Counted from the first letter of the stretch, positions 28,095-38,332 are shown. The stretch is DNA of 64,000 nt from Pseudomonadota bacterium (GCA_034189865.1 JAXHTV010000003.1:1-64000); one strand, 5' to 3'. Translations and numbers: made by a program. The notes: generated by a model from the letters alone, not told the origin.

Positions 28095-30917
28095 ATGTCT
28101 GAAAATTCCGAAATCCGCATCTTGTACGTCGACGACTATGAGCCAGATCGGGTTCTGGTGCGTGATGCGCTCGAACGGAGCGGCGAACCGTTCACGCTGA
28201 TCGAGGCGACGGGAAAGAGTGATTTCGAGTCCTGCTTAGATCAAGGCGGGTTCGAACTGGTGCTCAGCGATTTCAATATTCTCGGATTCGAGGGCTTGGA
28301 AGTTCTTCAAGCCGTGCAAGAACATCATCCAGACGTTCCGGTCATTATCGTCACCGGGACTGGGTCAGAAGAGGTCGCTGTCGCCGCTATGAAACGTGGG
28401 GCGGCCGATTACCTCATTAAGACGCCGGAACAGATTCGTCGCCTGCCGCACCTCATTCGAACCGCGATCATCCATCGTGAAGCGCAACGAGCGCGGGATC
28501 GCTTGGTGGCTATTTGTGAGGTGACATCAGACATTGTCGGAACCGCACGCCCCGATGGCCGCCTGACGTATATGAACACGGCGGGCAAGCGCTTTTTTGG
28601 CCTGACCGATTCCCAGATCCAAAACCGAAACGTGAGCGCGCTCCATCCACGTTGGGCGCTGGATCTGATTATGAATGATGGGATTCCAATGGCCATGCTG
28701 GAAGGCGTCTGGCACGGGGAAACCGCCATCATCGAAGCCAGCGGGGAGGAGGTTGCCGTATCCCAAGTCATCATCGCGCACAAAGATGCCCGTGGCCGTG
28801 TGCCGTTCTTGTCGACTGTTTTGCGCGATATCCGCGAACGTGCCCGAGTCGAGAAAGCGTTGAAGGAGAGCGAGGCGCGTTATCGGCTTATCAGTCAACA
28901 AACCGGCCAGTTGATATACGACTATAACTTGGAAAAAGACACTGTAGAGTGGACGGGCGCACCAGAACAAGTGGTCGGTTATAGCGCCGGTGCGCTGGCA
29001 GATATCGATATGCAGCGCTGGTCGGAATGGATCCATCCCGACGAACGCGAATGGGTGCGACGCCGTTTTGCGGCAGCGGTCGAACACGGGACTGACTATC
29101 ACGCCGACTACCGATTACGCCACAAAGACGGCGAGTATCGTTTCGTATCGGCGAACGGCGTGATATTGAAAGACGAATCGGGACGTCCGAAGCGAATGCT
29201 GGGAACGGTCAATGATGTCACCTCGCGTCAGCAATCGGAACAAGAGCTTCGGTTGGCGGCGCAGGCCATGGAAAACACGGCGGAAGCCATCATTATCACC
29301 GATGCCGACTACCGGGTCGTCCGCATCAATCAAGCCTACACGGAAATAACCGGTTTCACCTTGGACGAGGTGCACCATCAACATCCTCCTCACCTCGAAG
29401 TGGCTTGGCGTAATCGTGTGGCGGAGGATTCTATTGCACCGAGCGATGGATGGCAGACTGAGATTCATTGCCGTCGAAAAACCGGAGAGTATTTTCACGG
29501 ACTCGTCAGTGTCAGCACCGTTCGAGACGACATCGACAGCGATATTCACCACGTCATTGTCTTGAGTGACGTCTCACGGATACGGGATTACGAACAGCGG
29601 CTGGAATTTTTGGTGAATCGGGACGCCTTGACCCACTTGCCCAATCGCTCGTTGCTCACCAGTCGATTCGAAGAAGCCATTGGCGAGGCATCCGCAGATG
29701 GCAGTGTGGTCGCACTTTTGCTGCTGGATTTGGATCGATTCAAAACCATCAATGAATCCCTCGGACACCACGCCGGGGATCACTTACTAAAAGAGGTCGC
29801 AGAGCGACTGCTCGTCTGCGTTCCACAGGCGGCGACGGTCGCTCGATTAGGGGGGGATGAATTCGCCGTCATTTTGCCGGATCTCGAGCGACCATCCGAC
29901 GCGACTGAGATTGTCAACCAACTGTTGCGAGCGACGAGTGAACCGTTTGAGCACCTAAGCCACCGCATCTTTACCACCGTCAGCGTCGGTGTGAGTTGCT
30001 ACCCGCATGACGGGCGCGATCTTTCCTCGTTGCTCAAACATGCCGACGCCGCACTCTATCAAGCCAAAGCAAAGGGCAAAAACACCTTCCAGTTCTTTTC
30101 CGAAGAGATGAACACCAAAGCGGTTCGTACCTTGGTGCTGCAAAATAATTTACACCAAGCCATGGAACGAAACGAATTCGAGTTGGATTACCAACCGACG
30201 GTGGACATGCGCTCCGGGGAAATCACCGGCGTAGAAGCCTTGATTCGATGGCGTCATCCGGAACTGGGACGCATACCGCCGGGTGATTTCATCCCACTGG
30301 CCGAGGAAACGGGTATTATTGTCCCGGTCGGTGAATGGGTGCTCCGTACCGCCTGCCAACAGGCGAAAACCTGGGAAAAAATATCAGGCCAACCCATCCA
30401 CATGGCGGTTAATCTATCCGCCCGGCAGTTTAACCAATCCGATTTGATCGAGCGCATTCAATCGATCTTGGCCGAATCCGATCTCGATCCGGCCTTGCTC
30501 CGCCTGGAAGTGACCGAGAGCATGGTGATGCCCGACCCCGTCGGTGCGCGACGTATTTTGTCGGATATCCATGATCTCGGAATCCTGATTGCCATCGACG
30601 ATTTTGGGATGGGCTACTCATCACTCAGTTACCTCAAACAGTTCCCAATCGACTACCTCAAGGTCGATCGTTCGTTTGTGACGGGCATTCCCGATGACCT
30701 CGACGATGTGGCCATCACCAACGCCGTGATTGCAATGGCCCACAGCCTCAATCTTCGGGTGATCGCGGAAGGCGTTGAAACATCTGAGCAACGTGAGCAC
30801 TTGACGGATTGGCAGTGTGAGGAAGGGCAGGGGTACTACTTTTCCAAACCGGTTTCGCCTGATGAGATCGATCGCATGCTTGCAGAGCGGGTCCTACCCG
30901 TTGCGATGCAAGCGTAA
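28095..30917 (+). CDS. response regulator with PAS, GGDEF and EAL domains
   Basis: 940 residues, soluble. A receiver domain comes first (about 1-130: RILYVDDYEPDRVLVRDALE, phospho-acceptor D59 in LVLSDFN, VPVIIVTGTGSEE with T and the later K in YLIKTPEQ). Three PAS or PAS/PAC units follow (about 140-255, 260-380, 385-500). A GGDEF domain (about 505-670) has LGGDEF intact, and an EAL domain (about 680-930) has EALIRW and DDFGMGYSSL intact. It can probably make or cleave cyclic-di-GMP under control of a histidine kinase that is not in this window. It ends eight bases from the convergent ftsH stop. Confidence 0.93.
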   Translation: MSENSEIRILYVDDYEPDRVLVRDALERSGEPFTLIEATGKSDFESCLDQGGFELVLSDFNILGFEGLEVLQAVQEHHPDVPVIIVTGTGSEEVAVAAMKRGAADYLIKTPEQIRRLPHLIRTAIIHREAQRARDRLVAICEVTSDIVGTARPDGRLTYMNTAGKRFFGLTDSQIQNRNVSALHPRWALDLIMNDGIPMAMLEGVWHGETAIIEASGEEVAVSQVIIAHKDARGRVPFLSTVLRDIRERARVEKALKESEARYRLISQQTGQLIYDYNLEKDTVEWTGAPEQVVGYSAGALADIDMQRWSEWIHPDEREWVRRRFAAAVEHGTDYHADYRLRHKDGEYRFVSANGVILKDESGRPKRMLGTVNDVTSRQQSEQELRLAAQAMENTAEAIIITDADYRVVRINQAYTEITGFTLDEVHHQHPPHLEVAWRNRVAEDSIAPSDGWQTEIHCRRKTGEYFHGLVSVSTVRDDIDSDIHHVIVLSDVSRIRDYEQRLEFLVNRDALTHLPNRSLLTSRFEEAIGEASADGSVVALLLLDLDRFKTINESLGHHAGDHLLKEVAERLLVCVPQAATVARLGGDEFAVILPDLERPSDATEIVNQLLRATSEPFEHLSHRIFTTVSVGVSCYPHDGRDLSSLLKHADAALYQAKAKGKNTFQFFSEEMNTKAVRTLVLQNNLHQAMERNEFELDYQPTVDMRSGEITGVEALIRWRHPELGRIPPGDFIPLAEETGIIVPVGEWVLRTACQQAKTWEKISGQPIHMAVNLSARQFNQSDLIERIQSILAESDLDPALLRLEVTESMVMPDPVGARRILSDIHDLGILIAIDDFGMGYSSLSYLKQFPIDYLKVDRSFVTGIPDDLDDVAITNAVIAMAHSLNLRVIAEGVETSEQREHLTDWQCEEGQGYYFSKPVSPDEIDRMLAERVLPVAMQA

Positions 30918-30925
30918 GGCCACGA

Positions 30926-32851
30926 TCAGGCGTTTTGTGCGGTATCGGAAGGCGGTGTTAAACACGCTTCGATTGCAGGTTTTTCCAGCGTTTCTTCACG
31001 TTCCAATCGCGTGATCAAACGTTCAAGGTCTGTTCGGTGAAGCTTGATGACTTCCTGTGCCCGTTGTTCCGCTTCCAGTATTAGATGTCGAACCGCCTCG
31101 TCAACAGCCTCCGCAGAATGTTCGCTGAAATGACGCGGCTGAGCGATCTCACGACCTAAAAACGGGTGCTCCTCGCTGGCACGGAGATCGACCGGGCCAA
31201 TGGTGTCGGACATCCCCCAGCGAGAAACCATTGCGCGTGCCAGGGCAGTCGCCTGTCGTATGTCGTCATCCGCCCCGGAACTTACCGTGCCAAGCAGCGC
31301 CACTTCAGCCGATCGCCCACCCAGCAAGACCGCGAGACGATCACGAAGATAATGTTCCGGCAAAGTATGACGCTCTTCCTGCGGCAGTTGTTGCGTGCCC
31401 CCGAGCGCCCGACCCCGGGGAATGATGGTCACCTTGTATAGCGGATCGGCATGGGGCAAATAGTATGCGATCAAAGTGTGCCCCGCCTCGTGAACGGCCA
31501 GCCGGTGTCGTTCCTCGGGTTGAATCGCCAGCGTTCTGACTGTGCCAAGCAGGAGTTTATCTCTTGCCGCGTCGATATGTTCCATTTCGACGCGATCGGC
31601 GTCTTGCTGTGCCGCCAGAATGGCAGCCTCGTTGACGAGATTCTTCAGATCCGCACCGGACATTCCCGGTGTCCCGGCGGCCACCTGTTCCAGATCGACA
31701 TTCGCATCCAGCGGTACTTTTTGGGTGTGAACCTTGAGTATGGCCAGCCGGTCTCCGACATCCGGCAAATCCAGCACCACGTGGCGGTCGAACCGTCCAG
31801 GCCTTAGCAGTGCCGAATCCAGAACATCGGGCCGGTTGGTCGCCGCCAGGACGATCACCGCTTCGTGACCGGAAAATCCATCCATTTCCGCCAGCACTTG
31901 GTTCAAGGTTTGCTCTCGTTCGTCGTGGCCGCCGCCCAGTCCGGTGCCGCGGGTACGCCCAATGCTATCCAACTCGTCAATAAAAATAATGCTGGGCGCG
32001 TGAGCCTTGGCCGTTTCGAACAAGCGTCGCACCCGCGATGCCCCGACGCCCACGAACACTTCGATAAACTCTGACGCAGAAATAGAATAAAAGGGCACAC
32101 CCGCTTCTCCCGCCAGTGCCCTCGCCAGTAGGGTCTTTCCCGTACCCGGCGGCCCCATCAGCAATACCCCGCGTGGAATCTCAGCGCCCAGACGTTCGAA
32201 TTTTTCCGGTTCGCGCAAGTACTCAACCAACTCGGCCACTTCGCGCTTGGTGTTCTCCTGACCCGCCACATCTTTAAATCGGACATTCGGTATCTCGGCC
32301 TCTTTGCGACTGGTATCGAGAAACCTCGATAAGTCGCCAGGTCCGCCTACGCCGCCGCCCATGCCGCCGGAGATTCGTCGCGACATCCAAAACAAGAACA
32401 ATATCAACAGCACCCAAGGGATGAGAAACAACACATAGTCGCCGACTTGTTCCTGCTCTTTTGTCGCGACCACACGCAGCTCTATATTCTCCGACTCGAT
32501 CAGCGACAACAGTTCAGGGTCAGAGAATTCAGGAACCCGGGAACTAACGCGCTCAATGGTATGATCATCCCGATGAATGGGTTGTGACAGAACAGCCTCG
32601 ATGTCGTAACCACGCAGTTCAACCGACGCAATCTCGCCTTCTTTCAAGCGCTCTTTGAATTCGCTGTAAGGAATTGCCTCGGCCTTCCCCGTCGGAGCCT
32701 GATACAGCATGGAGAGGTAACCCAAGGCTAGCAGGACGGGAATCAGCCAATAGAAGTGCCAAAGGTTAAAAACCGGTGGTTGATCCTGATCCGGCGGACC
32801 AGGACGCTCGCTGTCGGGGCGGGGGTTCGGGTTCATTGGCCCATTATGCAT
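30926..32851 (-). CDS. ftsH: FtsH-family membrane AAA+ zinc protease
   Basis: 641 residues, full length. It has two N-terminal membrane helices ([18 protein letters not shown] at about 28-45, [18 protein letters not shown] at about 137-154) around a periplasmic domain. The AAA+ module has Walker A GPPGTGKT at 233-240, [10 protein letters not shown] and the arginine finger region. The zinc site is HEAGH at 454-458. It extracts and degrades membrane and cytoplasmic proteins. Its position in this island, away from rrmJ or folP, suggests an accessory copy. It lies 71 bases after the hydrolase gene on the same strand and may be transcribed from the FNR/Anr box at 33786. MNPNPR at 32836 is an alternative start. 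Confidence 0.93.
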   Translation of the reverse strand: MHNGPMNPNPRPDSERPGPPDQDQPPVFNLWHFYWLIPVLLALGYLSMLYQAPTGKAEAIPYSEFKERLKEGEIASVELRGYDIEAVLSQPIHRDDHTIERVSSRVPEFSDPELLSLIESENIELRVVATKEQEQVGDYVLFLIPWVLLILFLFWMSRRISGGMGGGVGGPGDLSRFLDTSRKEAEIPNVRFKDVAGQENTKREVAELVEYLREPEKFERLGAEIPRGVLLMGPPGTGKTLLARALAGEAGVPFYSISASEFIEVFVGVGASRVRRLFETAKAHAPSIIFIDELDSIGRTRGTGLGGGHDEREQTLNQVLAEMDGFSGHEAVIVLAATNRPDVLDSALLRPGRFDRHVVLDLPDVGDRLAILKVHTQKVPLDANVDLEQVAAGTPGMSGADLKNLVNEAAILAAQQDADRVEMEHIDAARDKLLLGTVRTLAIQPEERHRLAVHEAGHTLIAYYLPHADPLYKVTIIPRGRALGGTQQLPQEERHTLPEHYLRDRLAVLLGGRSAEVALLGTVSSGADDDIRQATALARAMVSRWGMSDTIGPVDLRASEEHPFLGREIAQPRHFSEHSAEAVDEAVRHLILEAEQRAQEVIKLHRTDLERLITRLEREETLEKPAIEACLTPPSDTAQNA

Positions 32852-32922
32852 GCATTCTCATACTTCGATGCACCGGCTGGCACATTCGGTCAGTCACCCG
32901 CGCATGCCCTATCCCGGACAAA

Positions 32923-33729
32923 CTATCCCATCAGATAGCGTGTAAACCAACGTTGCGCCAATTTGGCAACTTGTTGCAGTGCGCCGGGCTCTTCGAACAA
33001 ATGGGTCGCACCGGGAATAATCTCAAGCCCCACACGCGTATGCATCTGTGCCATGGCTTGTTCGTTCAACCGAAGTACTTCGATGTCCGCGCCGCCGACG
33101 ATCAATAGAGTCGGCGCGGTGACGCTGACCAGGGCAGGGCCCGCGAGATCGGGTCGTCCGCCGCGTGAGACGATCGCCTCCACACCCCATTCCGATTCCG
33201 CGGCTGCACGGATGGCTGCAGCGGCACCCGTGCTGGCACCAAAGTAACCGTACCGAAGGTTTTCGGTATCCGGCTGATGTGCAAGCCATGCGGTAGCGTC
33301 AACTAATCGTCCGGATAACAGGTCGATATCAAATCGATGTCGTCTGGTCGCTTGGTCCTCTTGTTCTTCGGTTTCTGTGAGTAAGTCAAACAACAGCGTG
33401 CCCAGGTTCGCTTGCTGCAACGCCTGCGCAACAAGCTGGTTTCGGGGACTCAGGCGACTGCTACCACTGCCATGCGCAAACACGACCAACCCGGACGCCT
33501 GAGGCGGAAGCGTCAGCAGCCCCGGCAACCGGACATGCTGCAACTCCAATTCGACGGCCTTGGCGGCACACGACAAAGATGCTTGGTCATGTTGCGCCGG
33601 CTCGTCCGTCGGGTACCACCGTTCACGAGAACGGTGCCGGCGTAGTCCAGGATAGCGATTTCGCCATTCCCGGCGACGAGACCGGCTATCAACGGGTTTG
33701 CTAAGTTCTAGTGTATCGTCCTCACACAT
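32923..33729 (-). CDS. dienelactone hydrolase-like alpha/beta hydrolase
   Basis: 268 residues from MCEDDTLELSKPVDSRSRRR. GAGGA lies seven bases upstream, so I prefer this to a GTG at 33753, which would also lie before the transcription start predicted from the box. The basic N terminus is followed by the hydrolase fold: LVVFAHGSGSSRLSPRNQLV (oxyanion loop), YGYFGASTGAAAAIRAAA (nucleophile serine in GASTG), TLLIVGGADIEVL (acid) and PGATHLFEEPGAL (histidine). The substrate is unknown. It is related to the hydrolase half of mycobacterial Rv0571c. It is divergent from archease and leads into ftsH. Confidence 0.87.
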   Translation of the reverse strand: MCEDDTLELSKPVDSRSRRREWRNRYPGLRRHRSRERWYPTDEPAQHDQASLSCAAKAVELELQHVRLPGLLTLPPQASGLVVFAHGSGSSRLSPRNQLVAQALQQANLGTLLFDLLTETEEQEDQATRRHRFDIDLLSGRLVDATAWLAHQPDTENLRYGYFGASTGAAAAIRAAAESEWGVEAIVSRGGRPDLAGPALVSVTAPTLLIVGGADIEVLRLNEQAMAQMHTRVGLEIIPGATHLFEEPGALQQVAKLAQRWFTRYLMG

Positions 33730-33785
33730 GATTCTATCCTCGTGGTGATTCACCTTTAGCTTTGTTCGCCACGGGCTCTGGCCAG

Positions 33786-33799
33786 TTGATGTGGGTCAA
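33786..33799. promoter_or_regulatory. FNR/Anr box between hydrolase-ftsH and archease-rtcB operons
   Basis: TTGATGTGGGTCAA fits TTGAT-N4-GTCAA, the usual Anr form. It is 57 bases before each of the two divergent starts (33729 and 33856). The -10 elements at class II spacing are poor on both sides (TTCGTG to the right), so it could act with other spacing. The match itself is strong. Confidence 0.55.
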
Positions 33800-33855
33800 G
33801 GTTGGATGTTTCTCATGTTTGTTCGTGTACGGATTGATTTGAATCACGAGAACAC

Positions 33856-34335
33856 ATGCCATGGGGGCTTACGGTTGTTGCATCGTGTGATCTGAGACGC
33901 TGCGTTGAGGATGGATACGGGTTGGCCTGGGAACATTTTGAACACGTCGCCGACATTGGCATTCGCGGCACGGGCGCAACGCTGGAGGAGGCGTTTGAGC
34001 AAGCCGCTTTAGCTCTCACAGCGATCGTGACAGACCCCGCGAGCGTCAAGCCAGAGCGGGCGATCCAAATCCGTCGCACCGAATCCGATATCGAGCTGCT
34101 GTTCGCCGACTGGATCAATGCACTGGTCTATGAGATTGCAACCCGCGGCATGCTGTTCTCTCAATTTGATGTCGCGATCACCCAGGAGGGCCTGACGGCG
34201 ACGGTTTGGGGTGAGGCCATTGACCCGGCCCGCCATCAGCCGGCCGTTGAAATCAAAGGCGCTACCTACACTTGTCTGCGGGTTGCAAGAGCACGAAACG
34301 GTGATTGGGTGGCGGAATGCGTGGTGGACGTGTGA
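33856..34335 (+). CDS. archease, activator of RtcB RNA ligase
   Basis: 159 residues from the ATG; a TTG at 33922 ([13 protein letters not shown]) would give a more typical 137-residue archease. Conserved features are [20 protein letters not shown] (metal-binding Asp near the N terminus), [20 protein letters not shown] and the C-terminal [18 protein letters not shown]. Archease speeds guanylylation and turnover of RtcB and lets it use other nucleotides. It starts the run archease-rtcB-pncB-COG2187, with rtcB 44 bases downstream, which supports the assignment. Confidence 0.92.
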   Translation: MPWGLTVVASCDLRRCVEDGYGLAWEHFEHVADIGIRGTGATLEEAFEQAALALTAIVTDPASVKPERAIQIRRTESDIELLFADWINALVYEIATRGMLFSQFDVAITQEGLTATVWGEAIDPARHQPAVEIKGATYTCLRVARARNGDWVAECVVDV

Positions 34336-34379
34336 TTCATCCGCATCCGGGGTGCCAGCTAACCGATGAGGGTTAACCG

Positions 34380-35810
34380 ATGGATCTGAGTCGCTTGGAA
34401 AAACACTCGGACTACGAGTGGTGGATACCCGTCTGTGACGCGATGCGGGTTCCGGGGGTAATTTACGCCAGCGAATCCCTCATTACGGAGATGGACGACA
34501 AAGTGCGAGAACAGCTCGTCAACGTCGCAAGTCTGCCCGGGATCGTGAACGCCGCCTACGCCATGCCCGATGCCCATTGGGGCTATGGTTTTCCCATTGG
34601 CGGCGTCGCCGCCTTCGACCCGCAAGAGGGCGGTGTTGTATCGGCGGGCGGTGTCGGATTCGATATTTCCTGTGGCGTTCGCGTGCTTCACACCGGATTG
34701 AGTATCGATGCGGTCCGCGCCTCCCAGCAAGCATTGGCGGATGCGCTCTACGCCGCGGTTCCCGCGGGTTTGGGCAGCACCGGCGCCATTCGGCTCGACC
34801 CTGAAGAAATGGATGCCATGTTGTCTGGCGGAGCGCAATGGGCCGTCGCTCAGGGGTATGGTCGCGAGGAAGATTTGCCCCATACCGAAGAGCGCGGTTG
34901 TATGGAAGGCGCGCGTCCAGACTGCGTATCGGAATTGGCAAAGAAGCGTCAACGCAAGGAAATGGGCACCCTAGGTTCCGGCAATCACTATCTCGAGGTC
35001 CAGCGCGTGGCCGAGATTTTTGACGCCGAGGCGGCTAAGGCACTGGGTTTCGTCGAGAACGCCGTCAAAGTCAGTATTCACTGCGGGTCCAGAGGCCTGG
35101 GACATCAGATCGGCACTGAATTTCTCAAGCGCATGGTGGTGGCCGCCGGCACCTACGGGATTACCTTGCCGGACCGTGAGCTGGCCTGCACGCCCTTGAA
35201 TTCACCATTAGGGGAAACGTACCTGGGAGCCATGCGAGCAGGAATCAACTGCGCGTTGGCCAACCGGCAAATCATAACCCACCTCACACGGCGAGCATTC
35301 TCTATTGTTTTTGCGGACAGTAACTTACCGCTGTTATTTGATGTATCGCATAATACGTGCAAACTGGAAACTCACGAGGTGGACGGCAAGCCCCGGGACC
35401 TGTTCGTGCATCGCAAAGGGGCAACCCGGGCCTGGGGTCCCGGACACCCGTCATTGCCGGCCGATTTGATGGATGTTGGGCAACCCGTGTTCGTCGGCGG
35501 TACCATGGGAACAGAATCCTACGTGCTGGTCGGTACGCGGCGAGGCATGGACATTGCCTTCGGCTCAGCGTGCCATGGGGCCGGTCGGCGCATGAGTCGA
35601 AGGGAAGCCACGCGGCGCTGGCACGGAGACGAGGTGGTCGACGAGCTGGCCAAACGCAACATCCTCATACGGAGTCCGTCGCTGCGCGGAGTCGCCGAAG
35701 AAGCACCGGATGCCTACAAAGACGTCCGCGAGGTGGTAAAAGCAGCGGAACACGCCGGCTTGGCCAGAAGGGTGGCGCGGTTGGAGCCGGTCATCTGCAT
35801 CAAGGGGTAA
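34380..35810 (+). CDS. rtcB: RtcB RNA ligase (3'-phosphate/5'-OH)
   Basis: 476 residues, full length, with GAGGG seven bases before the ATG. It joins RNA ends bearing 2',3'-cyclic phosphate or 3'-phosphate to 5'-OH ends using GTP and Mn2+. Metal and catalytic motifs are GVGFDISCGVRV (Asp and Cys ligands), LGSGNHYLEVQ (His ligand), KVSIHCGSRGLGHQ (His) and SACHGAGRRMSRREA, which has the histidine that carries GMP. It acts on cleaved tRNA or rRNA after toxin or stress damage. Its neighbours are archease upstream and nicotinate phosphoribosyltransferase downstream. Confidence 0.95.
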   Translation: MDLSRLEKHSDYEWWIPVCDAMRVPGVIYASESLITEMDDKVREQLVNVASLPGIVNAAYAMPDAHWGYGFPIGGVAAFDPQEGGVVSAGGVGFDISCGVRVLHTGLSIDAVRASQQALADALYAAVPAGLGSTGAIRLDPEEMDAMLSGGAQWAVAQGYGREEDLPHTEERGCMEGARPDCVSELAKKRQRKEMGTLGSGNHYLEVQRVAEIFDAEAAKALGFVENAVKVSIHCGSRGLGHQIGTEFLKRMVVAAGTYGITLPDRELACTPLNSPLGETYLGAMRAGINCALANRQIITHLTRRAFSIVFADSNLPLLFDVSHNTCKLETHEVDGKPRDLFVHRKGATRAWGPGHPSLPADLMDVGQPVFVGGTMGTESYVLVGTRRGMDIAFGSACHGAGRRMSRREATRRWHGDEVVDELAKRNILIRSPSLRGVAEEAPDAYKDVREVVKAAEHAGLARRVARLEPVICIKG

Positions 35811-35825
35811 CGTTTGCCGTCATGG

Positions 35826-35864
35826 GGCTGAAGCGCGCAAACATCTCAAGGTTGCGCCTCAGCC
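35826..35864 (+). other. intercistronic hairpin between rtcB and the nicotinate PRTase gene
   Basis: GGCTGA-AGC-GCGCAA pairs with TTGCGC-C-TCAGCC across an 11-base loop; only the few bases between the two paired blocks are unmatched. There is no T-run after it. It could stabilise the processed upstream mRNA or tune expression of the next gene. Confidence 0.35.
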
Positions 35865-35882
35865 GGTCATGGGCAAGCGACT

Positions 35883-37280
35883 ATGTACACAGAGCAAACG
35901 CGAATGCACGATCCGATATCGGTTGCGGGGCATGGCCACGCATTGTTCACAGACCTCTACGAACTCACCATGCTGCAAGCCTACGTGGAAGAACGCATGA
36001 CCGATGTGGGCGCGTTCGATTTCTACATTCGTGAGTTACCGCCCGGGCGAAACTATTTCGTGGCATGTGGCCTGGAAACCGTTCTAACTGCCCTGGAAAA
36101 CCTACGGTTTAGCGACGAGGATCTTTCGTTTCTCGCGTCTTTGGATCGGTTCTCCGACAAGTTCCTGGCGTGGCTCGCCGATTTCCGCTTCACCGGCGAT
36201 GTCTACGCGATGTTAGAGGGCACGTTGGCGTTTCCGAACGAACCCTTGCTGGAAGTCGTCGCGCCGTTGCCGGAAGCGCAACTGGTCGAAACGTTGGTTC
36301 TCAATCAAATCCACTTTCAAACAGCCGTGGCTTCGAAAGCATCCCGAGTCGTCACTGCCGCTCGCGGGCGCACCGTGGTCGACTTCGGTGCACGCCGCGC
36401 CCACGGCTATGACGCCGCGATAAAATGCGCGCGCGCGATGTACATCGCCGGATACGACTCAACCTCGATGGTCGAGGCGGGGCGCCAATACGGGATTCCC
36501 GTTGTCGGTACGGTGGCGCATAGTTATATCGAGGCCCACGACTCGGAAGCGGACGCTTTCCGCCGCTTCGTCAAGCTGTATCCCGACACGGTGTTGCTGG
36601 TGGATACCTACGATACCTTGAGCGGGATCGATCGCGTGATCGAACTCGCCCGGGAACTCGGCGAGGCCTTCAAAGTGCGCGCCGTGCGCCTGGATTCCGG
36701 GGATCTCACCCAATTGGCGCGCGAGAGTCGCCGGCGTCTGGATCGAGCGGGTTTGACACACGTCGGGATCATCGCCAGCGGTGGTCTGGACGAGTACGCT
36801 ATCGAATCGATACTCAAGGCCGAGGCGCCGATTAACGGTTTCGGGGTCGGCACGCGGGTCAACACGGTGGCCGATGCCCCGAATCTGGAAGCGGCTTACA
36901 AACTGGTTTCCTACGCTGGGCAGGATCGCGGAAAACTGTCCACCGGAAAGGTGACCTACCCGGGGCGCAAACAAGTGTTTCGCCGGACAAGCGACGGCTT
37001 GTTTCAGGGCGATATAGTGGTCCGTTCGGGCGAACAACCGGCAGGAGAAGCCTTGCTTCACCACGTGATGGCTTACGGGCGTCGATTGCGCCTGGATCCC
37101 AAACCGCTGGATAGCGCGCGCAGTCGCCTGCAAGAACAGCTTGCCCAATTGTCACCGGAACTCAAAGCGCTCGCCCCCCCCGAACGGCCCTATCCGGTGA
37201 CGATCAGCGAAAGCCTGCGCCGAGCACAGCGTCGTATCGAAAAACTCTATCAAGGCGTTGATTCGCCTGCCTCCGCTTAA
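35883..37280 (+). CDS. pncB: nicotinate phosphoribosyltransferase
   Basis: 465 residues. It makes nicotinate mononucleotide from nicotinate and PRPP, the salvage entry to NAD. FTDLYELTMLQAY at the N terminus, FDFYIRELPPGRNYFVACGL, VVDFGARRAHGYDAAI, GTVAHSYIEAHDSE (with the histidine that is phosphorylated in the family), VRLDSGDLTQLARESR and GFGVGTRVNT are all conserved. The ribosome binding site is weak; ATG at 35904 is an alternative start. In mycobacteria the second copy, pncB2, is hypoxia-induced. The nearby PRPP synthetase would supply its co-substrate. Confidence 0.95.
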   Translation: MYTEQTRMHDPISVAGHGHALFTDLYELTMLQAYVEERMTDVGAFDFYIRELPPGRNYFVACGLETVLTALENLRFSDEDLSFLASLDRFSDKFLAWLADFRFTGDVYAMLEGTLAFPNEPLLEVVAPLPEAQLVETLVLNQIHFQTAVASKASRVVTAARGRTVVDFGARRAHGYDAAIKCARAMYIAGYDSTSMVEAGRQYGIPVVGTVAHSYIEAHDSEADAFRRFVKLYPDTVLLVDTYDTLSGIDRVIELARELGEAFKVRAVRLDSGDLTQLARESRRRLDRAGLTHVGIIASGGLDEYAIESILKAEAPINGFGVGTRVNTVADAPNLEAAYKLVSYAGQDRGKLSTGKVTYPGRKQVFRRTSDGLFQGDIVVRSGEQPAGEALLHHVMAYGRRLRLDPKPLDSARSRLQEQLAQLSPELKALAPPERPYPVTISESLRRAQRRIEKLYQGVDSPASA

Positions 37281-37285
37281 GCGTC

Positions 37286-38332
37286 ATGAACCCGCCGCGG
37301 CCACAAGCGAGCTTCTATCCTCTCCAGCCGCTTGTTTCGATCAAACTGCTTCAGGCGAAACTGTTTTATCTGTCCCAACCCCAATCCTATCCGGAGCCCA
37401 CCGCTCAGGTTAAGGTCATCGAAACGCACATGTCGTGGGTATTTCTCACCGATGACCACGCCTACAAACTAAAAAAACCGGTGGCGACCGAATGGGTCGA
37501 TTTCACGACGGTTTCCGGCCGCAAAGCCAACGCTGAACGCGAATTACAACTCAATCGCCGCTTGGCGCCGAACGTCTACCTGGGTCTTATCCCACTCACG
37601 CAAGATACCATTGGTCACTTTCGTCTCGACGGAGAGGGCGAAATTGTCGACTGGCTAGTGAAAATGCGGCGCTTACCGGGCCCACGGATGCTGGACTATG
37701 CCATTAGGCACGGAACGGTGACGGCGCAAGATATCGACCAGCTAGGGCATCACCTGGCTCGTTTCTACCACGCCGCTCAACCCCTAGAAATGGCGGCCAA
37801 TGCTTACCGGGAGCGGCTCTCGAAGTCTGTCGTTCATAATCTTCGTCTGTTGAACCGCCATGACTTCGGATTGCACCCAGCCTACTTCAGGGGAATACAT
37901 CATCGACTTCTCGATCAATTAGATGCGTATCCGGCACTATTCGCCGGGCGCGCGTCGGAACGACGAATCGTCGAAGGACACGGCGATTTACGCCCCGAGC
38001 ATGTCTGCCTGACGACACCACCGGCGATATTCGATTGTCTGGAATTTAAACGTGATCTGCGAGTGCTCGACGCCGTCGATGAATTGGCGTATTTAGACCT
38101 TGAATGTGAACGTTTGGGCGAACACCGGATTGGCCCTCGTTTATTGACCATCTACCGCGAAAAAACGGGTGACCGCCCACCGAATCGGCTGATTCGTTTC
38201 TACAAGGCTTATCGCGCCTGTATCCGCGCCCGCCTCGCCGCATTTCATTTACTCGACGTGTCAGCTCAAGAACATAAAAAATGGCGCGATCGAACGTCGG
38301 TCTACCTGGAACTGGCCAATCGCTACGCTTGA
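37286..38332 (+). CDS. COG2187-type aminoglycoside phosphotransferase-like kinase
   Basis: 348 residues with a protein-kinase-like fold. THMSWVFLTDDHAYKLKKPV at about 50-68 carries the ATP lysine. EGHGDLRPEHVCLTTPPAIF at about 232-251 carries the catalytic loop (HGDLRPEH). FDCLEFKRDLRVLDAVDELA carries the metal-binding aspartate region. It lacks the fused COG0645 gluconate-kinase-like domain found in mycobacterial Rv2004c, a DosR-regulon protein. Its substrate is unknown, and antibiotic modification is not implied. It starts five bases after the nicotinate PRTase stop and is convergent with the PRPP synthetase gene four bases away. Confidence 0.85.
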   Translation: MNPPRPQASFYPLQPLVSIKLLQAKLFYLSQPQSYPEPTAQVKVIETHMSWVFLTDDHAYKLKKPVATEWVDFTTVSGRKANAERELQLNRRLAPNVYLGLIPLTQDTIGHFRLDGEGEIVDWLVKMRRLPGPRMLDYAIRHGTVTAQDIDQLGHHLARFYHAAQPLEMAANAYRERLSKSVVHNLRLLNRHDFGLHPAYFRGIHHRLLDQLDAYPALFAGRASERRIVEGHGDLRPEHVCLTTPPAIFDCLEFKRDLRVLDAVDELAYLDLECERLGEHRIGPRLLTIYREKTGDRPPNRLIRFYKAYRACIRARLAAFHLLDVSAQEHKKWRDRTSVYLELANRYA

